A stretch of 64,000 nucleotides of DNA from WHSW01 sp963842795 (GTDB lineage Bacteria; Actinomycetota; Thermoleophilia; Solirubrobacterales; 70-9), in the NCBI GenBank assembly GCA_963842795.1, contig CAWJHV010000039.1, forward strand, positions 62,001-126,000, written 5' to 3'. Shown piece after piece: positions 25,901 to 32,867 of this stretch. Below the pieces are notes generated by a model that saw only the letters and a list, made by a program, of their open reading frames with translations, did no database searches and was not told where the DNA came from. The translations under genes were made by a program, and so were the position numbers. Positions within the stretch are counted from its first letter, which is position 1. The number at the start of each line of letters is the position of its first letter.

Positions 25901-26401
25901 TTCCCGTATTCCATGCGGGGCGTGCTGCTCTGGCACGCCGGCGAGCTCGACGCCTCGGCCGAGATGCTCGAGCGCGCGTTCGAGATCGCCGACCAGGTCG
26001 GCCGCTCCGAGGTCGCCTTCGAGTCGCTGTCCTGGCTCGCCAACGCGCTCCGCGACCGCGGCGACCACGCCGACGCCGACCAGGCCCTCGCCCGGGCACT
26101 GGACCTCTGCGAGCGGGCGGGGCTGGTCGCGCAGTCGGTCGAGGCGACCGCCGCACGAGCGGTCAACGCCGCCCTCTGGGGCAAGACGGAGACCGCGGCG
26201 GAGCTCGCCGAGGAGGCGGTCGGCCTCGCCGAGCGGCTCCGCTACCCGGTCGGCCAGGCGGCCAGCCTCGAGGCCCGCGGCGCCGCGGCGGCCGACCCCG
26301 ACGAGCGCACGCGCCTGCTCACCGAGGCGCGCGAGGCATGGGAGCGCCTCGGCCGGCCGATCGACGCCGATCGCTGCACCGCACTCGCCTCCCGCGTCTG
26401 A
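22982..26401 (+). CDS. Adenylate/guanylate cyclase fused to AAA ATPase and TPR repeats
   Basis: 1139 residues from ATG 22982. Two zinc-ribbon units come first (CASCGTDNPERARFCMSCG, then CATCGAENPPGAKFCIECG). A class III nucleotidyl cyclase domain follows (about 66-245) with FADLSGYTAVSERL, DKYIGDNVMGVFG and VGDGYTVIGDPVNVAARL. The STAND-like ATPase begins with PLIGRRDETDRLL, Walker A is GQAGVGKSRLL (about 291), and the Walker B region is IFAVEDIHWADEGMLDL. From about 690 to the end are TPR-like helical repeats. It makes cAMP (or cGMP) in response to a partner bound by the ATPase/TPR part. Many Actinomycetota carry such large one-protein signal units. Confidence 0.93.
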   Translation: MVCASCGTDNPERARFCMSCGSTLAAACATCGAENPPGAKFCIECGASLGSASARTAEEAAPPEERRQATIIFADLSGYTAVSERLDPERIKSLVDRTLRRLGQEIERYGGTIDKYIGDNVMGVFGAPISHEDDPERAVRAGLAMQAAMAEVNERIAADVGANFALRVGINSGEVLAGRVGDGYTVIGDPVNVAARLQGAAEPGTVTVGEVTHRLTRRAIEYVELEPLELKGKAEPVPAWEAVRAVVRGRATRAAASSTPLIGRRDETDRLLGLFEQVVTEERPHLVTVIGQAGVGKSRLLRELTLRVGESDRPPAVRLGSCPAYGAGLAYWALAEIVRGTFQIVDTDDAGVAWRKLHGGIEDLVAGSETEEPPGRLAAALGRPLGIEPPGGSGLDGGEAEDPQQMRERLFSAVRTLIEAASRREPMIFAVEDIHWADEGMLDLIEYLARWGRGSALLVCMARDELLDRRPGWGGGRLNATTLTLDPLAREQAHELVTALVGGRTPASAELMGEVATRSGGNPLFAEEMVNRIVEEGAAEPDALPDTVHSVLAARLDSLPRGERRVLQTAAVVGQTFWEGSVGDTGEPNLDLRTTLESLRSKDLVVPTAGSRLAGEREYAFKHVLIRDVAYSTLPKAVRARKHAEVGAFISERAADRSEGVIAMVADHYSRAATLGDGADLEPGELEAIKARALEALEAAGDASAALYSNNEAQGHYEAALSLGDELDRATLAQVSEKLGDVALRLGRVDRAVRAWDRCMEYHRGEEDLARVGDLHRKIGAGLWHKGDREASIEHYQRGIDLLKDGPPCIELVRLYEEAASLYMHTGDNMLAIYASEKALRLAERLGEAGAASRAHGIFGRVFGRIGDSERARENLERSVELARETDLAEAVRALFALGYHLEVSEADYDGARETYTAALDLALETGDLPSQVEVHAALAQIAIYRGDWEAAERETEASAMLAEREGLAGKLCFPYSMRGVLLWHAGELDASAEMLERAFEIADQVGRSEVAFESLSWLANALRDRGDHADADQALARALDLCERAGLVAQSVEATAARAVNAALWGKTETAAELAEEAVGLAERLRYPVGQAASLEARGAAAADPDERTRLLTEAREAWERLGRPIDADRCTALASRV

Positions 26402-26409
26402 TCAGGTTC

Positions 26410-26513
26410 CCTGAGCGGCGAGAGCCAAGCCAGGCAAGGAAGCAGGGAGCGACGTGTGCTCTGCACACGAGCGAACCGATGACGCAGCCGGGCGCCGGCT
26501 ATCGCCGCTCAGG
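26410..26513. other. Large inverted repeat/structured element between convergent genes
   Basis: The arms CCTGAGCGGCGAGAGCC (26410-26426) and GGCTATCGCCGCTCAGG (26497-26513) pair over 17 bp with one mismatch, enclosing about 70 nt that contains a perfect hairpin GTGTGC-TCT-GCACAC (26454-26468). The right arm overlaps the ferritin-like gene stop. It could be a bidirectional terminator, but the long structured loop is unusual for that. Confidence 0.55.
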
Positions 26514-27021
26514 CCAGGCCCTCTGCCTCGTATTCGCGGAGAAAGCCCTCGAACAGGCGCTTGTGGCCCTGCTCGTCGCGGAGGATGGCGATCACCATGT
26601 CCTGGGTCACCGGGTCGATGCCGTCGGTCTCCTCGACGATCCGGCTGTAGTGCTCAATCGCGCCCGACTCGGCCTCGATCACGCCCTTGATCACGTGCAC
26701 GATGTCGACCTGCTCGTCGGGCGGCTGCAGATAGCTCTGCTCGGCCGAGAAGTCGAGCGAGCCGGGGACGACCCCGTAGAGCTCCTTGATCCGCGCCGCG
26801 AACTGCTGCGCGTGGCCGAGCTCCTCCAGGATGTCCTGCTCGAGCGACTCCTTGATCTCCTGCGCGCGGACGCCGTCGGGGTTGACCGAGTTGGCGATGT
26901 AGCTCATCACCGTCTCGATCTCCATCCAGTAGGCCTTGGTCAGCAGGCCGATCACCTGCTCGCGCTGCTCCGCGTGGTCGGCGGCCATGATGTCGCCGCT
27001 GGTCGTGGCTGTCTCGTTCAT
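26509..27021 (-). CDS. Ferritin-like diiron protein
   Basis: 170 residues from ATG 27021 (MNETATTSGDIMAADHAEQR). A four-helix ferritin fold with carboxylate/His iron ligands: MEIETVMSYIANSVN in helix 1, EELGHAQQFAARIKELYG in helix 2, VIKGVIEAESGAIEHYSRIVE in helix 3 and ILRDEQGHKRLFEGFL in helix 4 (two ExxH motifs). Likely an iron store or Dps/bacterioferritin-like oxidant protector. The gene starts in the stop codon of the PucR-type regulator (TGATG), so the two are coupled. Confidence 0.88.
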   Translation of the reverse strand: MNETATTSGDIMAADHAEQREQVIGLLTKAYWMEIETVMSYIANSVNPDGVRAQEIKESLEQDILEELGHAQQFAARIKELYGVVPGSLDFSAEQSYLQPPDEQVDIVHVIKGVIEAESGAIEHYSRIVEETDGIDPVTQDMVIAILRDEQGHKRLFEGFLREYEAEGLA

Positions 27022-28130
27022 CAGCTCTCGCTTTCGGTCGTGTGCGAGGAGGATTCCCGGTGGCCGGCGGGCAAAACGGGGCTGCGCAGGGCGAGCGCGA
27101 GCTCGAACCTGGCCGACGGGTCGTCGAGGGCGCTGCCGAAGCGCTCGCGCAGGCGCGCGAGGCGGTAACGGACCGTTTGCGGGTGGATGTGGAGCTCGGC
27201 GGCGACCGCGGCGACCTCGCCCTGGTGGTCGAGCCACGCCCGCAGGGTGGCGGTCAGGCGTACCCGCGAGGCGGGCGTCTCGGCGGCCAGCGGGTCCAGC
27301 CGGCGCGCCGCGAGCTCAGCCAGCGCGGCGTCGTCACCGTGGGCGACCAGCGCCGCGAGGTGGTCGTCGGCGAGCGCGAAGCGCCGGTCGGGAACGATCC
27401 CGGCGGCGATCAGGCGGCGCACCTCGCGGGCCCGGTCGGCGCTGCGCCGCGCCTCCAGCAGGTCGACCGCCGGCCCGAGCACGACGCGCGTCCGGCCGGC
27501 CGCGCGCTCGAGCCCAGCCCGCAGGCCCGGGGCCGCCGGATCGGCGAGCAGCGCCAGGCCGCCGTCGACCCCGCCCGGCTCGGCGACCAGGGTGCTCGCC
27601 GGCAGCCGCGCCCGCAGCCGGTGGCCGTCGCCCTCCCAGGCCAGGGCGGCGATCGTCGCCGGCGGATCCCAGCCGGCGTCGGCGGCCGCGGCGCGCACCG
27701 CCGCCTCGTCGGGCTCGGGGTCGAGCAGCAGCGCGGCGAGCCGGCGCCGCAGCCGCTCCCGCTCCCCCGCCGCAGCCGACTGCGCCTCGGCATAGCCGTC
27801 GGCCGAGAGCGCCGAGAGCTCGTCGATGTAGGCGAAGACCGCCTCCGCCAGCAGGGTGAGCGTGCGCCGGTCGACTCGCGCCTCGATCGCGATCGCCGAC
27901 ACCCGGCGCCAGGCGACCCGCGCCCCGAGGCGGTAGGCGGCGAGCAGCGCGTCGAGCGAGCGTTGCTCGCGGTGCTCGCCGCGGCCGAGGCCGCGGTAGA
28001 CCGCGTCGCTCGCGGTGCGGTCGAGGTCCGGGTCGGCGATCAGGTCGACGAACTGGCCCAGCGCCTCCTCCACCCCGATGCGGATCCCGGCGCCGAACCG
28101 CCCCCGCAGCGGGCGGCGGTAGGCGGGCAC
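27021..28130 (-). CDS. PucR/CdaR-type transcriptional regulator
   Basis: At least 369 residues. The C-terminal PucR-type helix-turn-helix is clear: LDHQGEVAAVAAELHIHPQTVRYRLARLRERFG. The N-terminal half contains a RsbR/PucR-like helical region (EALGQFVDLIADPDLDR, LDALLAAYRLGARVAWRRVS) and a central GGDEF-like degenerate domain. GTG 28130 is the first formal start, but recognisable sequence (DEIIAAIRERVPAYRRPL) continues upstream, so the true start may be a rarer codon between 28130 and 28255. It is coupled to the ferritin-like gene and divergent from the desaturase; paired palindromes in the gap are likely operators. Confidence 0.82.
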   Translation of the reverse strand: MPAYRRPLRGRFGAGIRIGVEEALGQFVDLIADPDLDRTASDAVYRGLGRGEHREQRSLDALLAAYRLGARVAWRRVSAIAIEARVDRRTLTLLAEAVFAYIDELSALSADGYAEAQSAAAGERERLRRRLAALLLDPEPDEAAVRAAAADAGWDPPATIAALAWEGDGHRLRARLPASTLVAEPGGVDGGLALLADPAAPGLRAGLERAAGRTRVVLGPAVDLLEARRSADRAREVRRLIAAGIVPDRRFALADDHLAALVAHGDDAALAELAARRLDPLAAETPASRVRLTATLRAWLDHQGEVAAVAAELHIHPQTVRYRLARLRERFGSALDDPSARFELALALRSPVLPAGHRESSSHTTESES

Positions 28131-28249
28131 CCGCTCGCGAATCGCGGCGATGATCTCGTCGCTCAGCGCGGCGACCCGGGGGCGGATGAGCTCGCCGATC
28201 CGCGGCGGTAGGCCCCTCCAGGGCTCGTCGATGTCGATTTCCTCGATTT

Positions 28250-28300
28250 CTTGTATCGCGATGACAAGATCTTAGGACGAACACGTGACTTGAGGTCAAG
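28250..28300. promoter_or_regulatory. Two palindromes between PucR-type regulator and desaturase
   Basis: CTTGT-ATCGCGATG-ACAAG at 28250-28268 (with an ATCGCGAT centre) and CTTGA-GG-TCAAG at 28289-28300 lie between the two divergent genes. They share CTTG/CAAG arms, so they may be binding sites of one regulator, with the adjacent PucR-type protein as the first candidate. Confidence 0.5.
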
Positions 28301-28334
28301 AACCTGTTGCCTCGAGCGCCTACTCTGTGTAGGC

Positions 28335-29204
28335 ATGAGCCGACTACAGCGCTACTCGAACATGACCGCCGTCGTTCTCCCGTTTCTCGCCTTCCTGGCG
28401 GCGATCGTGCTGCTCTGGAACCAGGCGGTTGGCTGGACCGACCTGGCGATCGCCGCCGCGATGTACCTCGTCACCGCGCTCGGGATCACGATCGGCTACC
28501 ACCGCATGCTCACCCACCGCGCCTTTCAGACCTACAAGCCGCTCGAGTACGCGTTCGCGGCGGCCGGCTCGATGGCCGTCCAGGGGCCGGTGATCGACTG
28601 GGTCGCCGACCACCGCAAGCACCACGCCCACACCGACGAGGAGGGCGACCCGCACTCCCCCCATGTCGGCCACGGCAGCGGACTCGCCGGCCTCTGGCAC
28701 GCGCACGTCGGCTGGCTGTTCGACTCCAACGGGCAGGCCGACCGCCGCAAGTACGCCCCCGACCTGATGGACGACCGAGGCATGCGGCTCCTCAACCGCC
28801 GCTTCGTCTCCTTGGTCGGGCTCTCGCTCGCGCTCCCGGCGGCGCTCGGCTGGCTGCTCACCGGGACGGTCGGGGGCGCGCTCACCGGACTGCTCTGGGG
28901 CGGGCTCGTGCGGATCTTCTTCGTCCACCACATCACCTGGTCGATCAACTCGATCTGCCACTTCCACGGCCGCCGCCGCTTCGCCACCGACGACCGATCG
29001 ACCAACGTCTGGTGGCTCTCGCTCGCCTCGCTGGGCGAATCCTGGCACCACAACCACCACGCCTTCCCGCGCTCGGCCGTCCAAGGCCTGCGCCGCTGGG
29101 AGCTCGACCCGTCCGGAGCGATCATCGGGGTCATGCAGCGCGCCGGGTTGGCGTGGAACGTCGTTCGCATCAGCCCGGAGCGGCAGGCACAGAGGCTGGC
29201 GTAG
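28335..29204 (+). CDS. Acyl-CoA (stearoyl-type) fatty acid desaturase
   Basis: 289 residues from ATG 28335, with four membrane helices in two pairs. The three histidine boxes that hold the diiron centre are present: HRMLTH (about 55-60), HRKHHAH (about 92-98) and ESWHHNHHAFP (about 235-245). It introduces a double bond (usually delta-9) into acyl chains, adjusting membrane fluidity. Regulation by the divergent PucR-type gene through the palindromes in the gap is likely but inferred. Confidence 0.93.
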   Translation: MSRLQRYSNMTAVVLPFLAFLAAIVLLWNQAVGWTDLAIAAAMYLVTALGITIGYHRMLTHRAFQTYKPLEYAFAAAGSMAVQGPVIDWVADHRKHHAHTDEEGDPHSPHVGHGSGLAGLWHAHVGWLFDSNGQADRRKYAPDLMDDRGMRLLNRRFVSLVGLSLALPAALGWLLTGTVGGALTGLLWGGLVRIFFVHHITWSINSICHFHGRRRFATDDRSTNVWWLSLASLGESWHHNHHAFPRSAVQGLRRWELDPSGAIIGVMQRAGLAWNVVRISPERQAQRLA

Positions 29205-29253
29205 TTCCGCGGCTCCGGCCGGCTTCGGGGCGCGCTGGAGGCGCGGGGCCGGA

Positions 29254-29490
29254 CTTGGCTGGGTAGGGGGAGCGTTGGCGCGGGCGTGGCCGCGCCGTCC
29301 TACGAGTGCGGACTCTTGGTCGCTATAGGACCACAATCGCGCACTCGTCGTCGGCCGCACTGGCGGCTGGCGGGTGTGTGGAGCCCGGGGGCTGGTCAAC
29401 GGGCGATCGCCGGGTATTGGACGCGTGCTGGGGGCGGCGCGTCGGAGGCCCGCTACTCCGGCCGATCAACTCTCCCCACCCAGCCAAACC
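29254..29490. mobile_element. MITE-like element with terminal inverted repeats
   Basis: The left end CTTGGCTGGGTAGGGGGAG (29254-29272) is followed by CGTTG, and the right end is CAACTCTCCCCACCCAGCCA (29467-29486) followed by AACC. The ends are inverted copies over about 22 bp with a few differences, giving a 237-bp non-coding element in the 334-bp gap 29205-29538. It encloses a GAGTGCG hairpin. No transposase is present, so movement in trans or simple repeat origin is inferred. No gene is seen in this gap. Confidence 0.55.
29302..29348. repeat. GAGTGCG hairpin repeat, copy 2
   Basis: The outer stem ACGAGTGCG/CGCACTCGT encloses an inner TGGTC-GCTATAG-GACCA stem. It has the same architecture as 22619-22664, and here it sits inside the MITE-like element. 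Confidence 0.6.
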
Positions 29491-29538
29491 ACGCCGTGGC
29501 TTCGTACCCGCGCGGCCGCCCGGGCATAGAATCGGCCC

Positions 29539-30006
29539 GTGCCCACCACCTGGATCCTCACGGGCTCGCTGGAGAACTTCCGCATCAACGTCGAGCGTCG
29601 GTTCGACGTGATCGGGTTCAAGGAGCGGCGACGCAACCAGGCGCTCGAGTTCGAGCCCGGGGACGAGATCGTCTTCTACGTCACCGGCGTGCAGGCGTTC
29701 GGCGGCATCGCCCGGGTGCGCTCGGCGATGTTCGAGGACCGCTCGCCGATCTGGCCGCAGGGCAAGAAGAAGCACCCCGAGGACTACCCGTGGCGGGTCG
29801 AGGCGGAGCCCGTCGCCGTCCTCGACGAGGCCGAGTTCGTGCCGGCCGAGTCCCTGCTCGGCGAGCTCGAGCACGTGCGCAAGTGGCCGGCGGAGCACTG
29901 GCACCTCGCCTTCCAGGGACAGCTGCGCACGATCTCGGACGCCGACGCGAAGACGCTCGGCGAGCGGATCGCCGCCGCGTCGCGCACCGCCGCCGCCACC
30001 GGGTGA
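29539..30006 (+). CDS. EVE-domain (PUA-like) protein
   Basis: 155 residues from GTG 29539. It has the EVE/PUA-like pattern: WILTGSLENFRINVE at the start, EFEPGDEIVFYVTGVQAFGG (the EVE core, normally a pocket for modified bases), then HPEDYPWRVEAEPVAVL. EVE proteins bind modified nucleic-acid bases. The stop overlaps the GTG start of the DUF2203 gene, so an operon of three overlapping genes is formed (29539-30834). Confidence 0.82.
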   Translation: MPTTWILTGSLENFRINVERRFDVIGFKERRRNQALEFEPGDEIVFYVTGVQAFGGIARVRSAMFEDRSPIWPQGKKKHPEDYPWRVEAEPVAVLDEAEFVPAESLLGELEHVRKWPAEHWHLAFQGQLRTISDADAKTLGERIAAASRTAAATG

Positions 30007-30383
30007 TCCACGAGCGCCACTTCACCGTCGAGGAGGCGAACGCGCTCCTGCCGACCCTCGACGCGACGCTGCGCAAGTTGCGCGAGGAGCGCGACCGGCT
30101 CACCGACACCGAGGCCCACGAACTGCTCTCGACGGCCGCGCCCGCCAACGGCGGCGGCCAGTACGGGCGCGACGTCGGCGAGGCCTTCCTCGCCGTTCGC
30201 GGCCTGCTGGCCGAGATCCAGCAGCTCGGGATCGTCGTCCGTGACGTGGATCGCGGCCTGATCGACTTCCCGGCGATCCTCGAGGGGCGCGAGGTCTACC
30301 TCTGCTGGCAGCTCGACGAGGGCGAAATCGGCTTCTGGCACGGCCTCGAGTCGGGCTTCAATGGCCGACAGCCCCTCGGGTGA
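30003..30383 (+). CDS. DUF2203 family protein
   Basis: 126 residues from GTG 30003. It starts with HFTVEEANALLPTLDATLR, typical of DUF2203, followed by a long helix, then IVVRDVDRGLIDFPAILEGR and VYLCWQLDEGEIGFWH. The family is short, conserved in Actinomycetota and some Firmicutes, and without known function. It overlaps both neighbours by a few bases. Confidence 0.85.
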   Translation: MIHERHFTVEEANALLPTLDATLRKLREERDRLTDTEAHELLSTAAPANGGGQYGRDVGEAFLAVRGLLAEIQQLGIVVRDVDRGLIDFPAILEGREVYLCWQLDEGEIGFWHGLESGFNGRQPLG

Positions 30384-30834
30384 AGAGGCGAGCGGCCGAC
30401 CGCTCTCGCCGGCCGAGCGGATCGTCGCGGCCGGCGCGATCGCCGTCGGCGCGAGCCTGCTGCTGCCCTGGTATGGGATCCCGTTCAGCCGCGGGCTCTC
30501 GGTGACCGGGCTCGACAGCTTCGGCTTCGCCCACGTCGCGCTCGTGATCACGGTCGGGGCCGCGGCAGTGCTGATCGTCCGCGAGGCCGCGGGACACCGG
30601 CTCGCCCGACCGCTGCGCTCGGCCGAGCTCGTGGTCCTCGCCGGCGTCTGGGCCGCGCTGCTCACCGCCTACCTGATGATCGACCGCCCGGACGACCTCG
30701 GCAACGCCGGCAGCGTGAACCTCCGGTTCGGCATCTACGTCGCTGCGGCCGGCTGCCTCGCGATCGCCGTCGGCGGGATGCGGATGCGGGCTGAGCGCCG
30801 GGGGTCGGAGGGGTCCAAGCCCGCCCTCAAATAA
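30361..30834 (+). CDS. Four-helix integral membrane protein
   Basis: 157 residues from ATG 30361, overlapping the DUF2203 gene by 23 bases. Four membrane helices: about 20-38 (IVAAGAIAVGASLLLPWYGI), 58-76, 88-107 (LVVLAGVWAALLTAYLMI) and 122-141. Function unknown. It ends the operon; a strong hairpin begins in its stop codon. Confidence 0.72.
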   Translation: MADSPSGEEASGRPLSPAERIVAAGAIAVGASLLLPWYGIPFSRGLSVTGLDSFGFAHVALVITVGAAAVLIVREAAGHRLARPLRSAELVVLAGVWAALLTAYLMIDRPDDLGNAGSVNLRFGIYVAAAGCLAIAVGGMRMRAERRGSEGSKPALK

Positions 30835-30871
30835 TGAAGACGGGACGCCCGCCCGGCGTCCCGTCTTCATT
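30833..30871 (+). terminator. Strong hairpin at the end of the EVE operon
   Basis: Perfect 17-bp inverted repeat: AATGAAGACGGGACGCC, loop CGCCC, GGCGTCCCGTCTTCATT. It begins within the stop codon of the membrane-protein gene. No T-run follows on the plus strand, so it may end transcription by structure alone or protect the 3' end. Confidence 0.75.
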
Positions 30872-30966
30872 ACTGGGAGGTGTGGTTTGGTGTGTGTGTT
30901 TGCCCCGAAGGGCGGATGCGCATCCCCCTCATCGGCAGCTCGGCCGCAGAACTTGAGCGCTTTCGG

Positions 30967-31000
30967 AAAAAGAACCGGAGCGCCGCCCTTGGCGCTCCGG
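30967..31000 (-). terminator. Rho-independent terminator of the ilvA-nudix transcript (minus strand)
   Basis: CCGGAGCGCC-loop-GGCGCTCCGG (30975-31000) followed on the minus strand by TTCTTTTTCC. It lies about 180 bp past the NUDIX stop. The 347-bp gap 30835-31181 holds this hairpin, the plus-strand hairpin at 30833-30871 and a third palindrome; I see no gene in it, although a small RNA ending at this terminator is possible. Confidence 0.75.
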
Positions 31001-31081
31001 CTCTGGCATCGGAGGTGCCCCCTTCGGGCGTGGCCCGCTCGGCCGCGCCACTGGGTCCTTGGTGGGGGTATGGGGTGCAAT

Positions 31082-31115
31082 CGGAGTGGCGCGCCGTAGC
31101 CGGCACGTCACTCCG
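31082..31115. repeat. Palindrome flanked by 6-bp direct repeats
   Basis: CGGAGTG (31082-31088) pairs with CACTCCG (31109-31115) around an inner GCCG/CGGC stem. GCAATC occurs immediately on both sides in direct orientation, like a target-site duplication of a tiny inserted element. Confidence 0.4.
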
Positions 31116-31181
31116 CAATCACCATCGGCCGCCGGCTCCGGAGCGCGAGCCACGAGCCCGGGACTGGACGTTCGTACGAGG

Positions 31182-31592
31182 TCAGGCGCCGGGCCGAGGC
31201 GCGAGCGCGGAGCGCACCAGGTCCCGGTCATGCTCGTAGTCGAGCAGCTCGCCGGCCGCTTCCGGGGTCATCCAGCGCAGCTCGTCGACCTCGTCGCCGG
31301 CCTCGAAGCTGCCGCCGAGCGGGCTCATCAGCCACCAGCGGACGAGCTTCGTGCGCCCCTTGCGGTCGCGATAGCGGGCCGGCTCCAGCTCGCGACCGAG
31401 CGCGCAGCGCAGCCCCGTCTCCTCCTCGACCTCGCGCAGCGCCGCCTCCTCCCAGCCCTCCCCGCGCTCGAGCTTTCCCTTCGGCAGCGACCAGTCGTCG
31501 TAACGCGGCCGGTGGACGACCGCCAGCTCCGGCCCCTCGCCGCGGTCGCGGACGACGAGGCCGCCCGCGGCCCGCACCTCAGCGTCGTTCAA
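31182..31592 (-). CDS. NUDIX hydrolase
   Basis: 136 residues if translation starts at TTG 31592, which overlaps the stop of the threonine dehydratase gene as TTGA; GTG 31577 is the alternative. The NUDIX box is complete: GKLERGEGWEEAALREVEEETGL (Gx5Ex7REUxEExGU), with the Mg-binding glutamates. It is preceded by RYDDWSLPKGKLE, the MutT/diadenosine-polyphosphate type opening. It hydrolyses a nucleoside-diphosphate-linked substrate. Co-transcribed with the upstream dehydratase. Confidence 0.88.
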   Translation of the reverse strand: MNDAEVRAAGGLVVRDRGEGPELAVVHRPRYDDWSLPKGKLERGEGWEEAALREVEEETGLRCALGRELEPARYRDRKGRTKLVRWWLMSPLGGSFEAGDEVDELRWMTPEAAGELLDYEHDRDLVRSALAPRPGA

Positions 31593-32833
31593 CCGCGCCT
31601 CTGCGGGATCACCGCGAAGCCCTGGTCGCGGACGGCGGCGAGCACCCGCCGGCCGTGCTCGGGGCCGTCGGTCTGCAGCACCAGCCGGATCCCGGTCTCG
31701 CGCACGTGCAGGTCGACGCCCTCGCGCAGGTGGACGACGTCGAGCACGTTCGCGCGCTGGTCGGCGACGGTGCCGACGAGCCGGGCGAGCGCGCCCGGGC
31801 GATCCGGGACCACGGTCGCGAACACCAGCCGCCTGCCGGCCGCCGTCTCGCCGAGCCGGATGCACTCGACCAGGCGCGCGGCATCGACGTTGCCGCCGGA
31901 GAGCAGCGCGCAGACGTCGCCGTCCTCCGGGAGCTCGAACTTGCCGGCGAGCAGCGCCGCGACCGAGGCCGCCCCGGCACCCTCGACCACGAGCTTCGAG
32001 CGCTCGAGCAGCAGGACCATCGCCTGGGCGACGTCGTCGTCGGAGACCGTGACGACCTCGTCGACGAACTCCGCGACCAGCGGCAGGGTGAGCTCGCCGG
32101 GGTGCTTGACCGCGATCCCGTCGCAGATCGTGCTCGCCGAGCGGGCGCCGATCGGCTGCTGCGCCGCGAGCGAGTCGGGATACGGCGCGCAGCGATCCGA
32201 CTGCACGCCGACGACCCGCACGCCCGGCAGCCGGTCCTTGATCGCGATCGCGATCCCCGCCGCCAGCGCGCCGCCGCCGATCGGGACGACCACGAGTCGC
32301 GTCGCCGGCGCCTGCTCGGCGATCTCGAGCCCGATCGTCCCCTGACCCGCGAGCACCACGGGGTCGTCGAAGGCGTGGATCAGGGTGCGGCCCTCCTCGC
32401 GCGGCGACCTCGCCAGCCGCCGGTGGCGGCGTCGTCGTACGACCCCGCCACCAGGCGCACCTCGCCCGCCGTAGCCGCGAACCGCCTCGATCTTGGCCAG
32501 CGGGGCGTCGGCCGGCATGCAGAGGACCGCGTGCGCGTCGCGAGAGCGCGCCGCGACCGCGACCGCCTGGGCGTGGTTGCCGGCGCTGGCGGCGACGACC
32601 CCCGCCTCGATCTCGGCCCGCTCCAGCCCCGCGATCCGGTTGTGCGCGCCGCGGACCTTGAACGAGCCGGTGCGCTGCAGGTTCTCGGCCTTGAGCGCGA
32701 CCGTCGCCCCGACGCGGCGGGAGATCTCGCCCGCGGAGACCACGGGCGTGGTCCGCACGTGCCCGCGGATCGTCTCCGCGGCGCGCTCGATCTCGGCGAC
32801 CCCCACCGCCTTCGTGCTCGGCAAGGTTGCCAT
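31589..32833 (-). CDS. ilvA: Threonine dehydratase with ACT domain (internal two-indel frame slip)
   Basis: 414 residues from ATG 32833. A PLP fold-type II enzyme: the PLP lysine in TGSFKVRGAHNRI, the ASAGNHAQAVAVAA asparagine loop, and GGGALAAGIAIAIK phosphate loop. The C-terminal 80 residues are an ACT domain (LVFATVVPDRPGALARLV), where isoleucine or valine would bind. It deaminates threonine to 2-oxobutyrate. Residues about 120-148 (DNA about 32395-32480) read as nonsense (RGAPGGGVVRRRRHRRLARS), which two compensating indels explain; the normal reading would be an EVRLVAGSYDDA-type stretch. This is the first of the frame errors that dominate the rest of the window. Confidence 0.88.
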   Translation of the reverse strand: MATLPSTKAVGVAEIERAAETIRGHVRTTPVVSAGEISRRVGATVALKAENLQRTGSFKVRGAHNRIAGLERAEIEAGVVAASAGNHAQAVAVAARSRDAHAVLCMPADAPLAKIEAVRGYGGRGAPGGGVVRRRRHRRLARSPREEGRTLIHAFDDPVVLAGQGTIGLEIAEQAPATRLVVVPIGGGALAAGIAIAIKDRLPGVRVVGVQSDRCAPYPDSLAAQQPIGARSASTICDGIAVKHPGELTLPLVAEFVDEVVTVSDDDVAQAMVLLLERSKLVVEGAGAASVAALLAGKFELPEDGDVCALLSGGNVDAARLVECIRLGETAAGRRLVFATVVPDRPGALARLVGTVADQRANVLDVVHLREGVDLHVRETGIRLVLQTDGPEHGRRVLAAVRDQGFAVIPQRRG

Positions 32834-32867
32834 GCGCGATCAGGCTACAACGGCCGGCGAGGGCGCT

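Noticed and set aside
22679..26068. 1129-codon minus-strand open frame opposite the cyclase/ATPase gene
   Set aside because: High-GC shadow: composition is Arg/Gly/Ala/Val-biased with no domain motifs, while the plus strand has complete cyclase, ATPase and TPR motifs.
26425..26455. Signal-recognition-particle RNA core (AGGCAAGGAAGCAGGGAGC)
   Set aside because: It resembles the conserved SRP loop only loosely; the order of GGAAG and AGCA is wrong, and the flanking stem belongs to a different fold.
30872..31181. tRNA, tmRNA or 6S RNA in the structured gap
   Set aside because: No cloverleaf, T-arm GTTCGA or tag sequence could be found; the structures are adequately explained as terminators and a palindrome.
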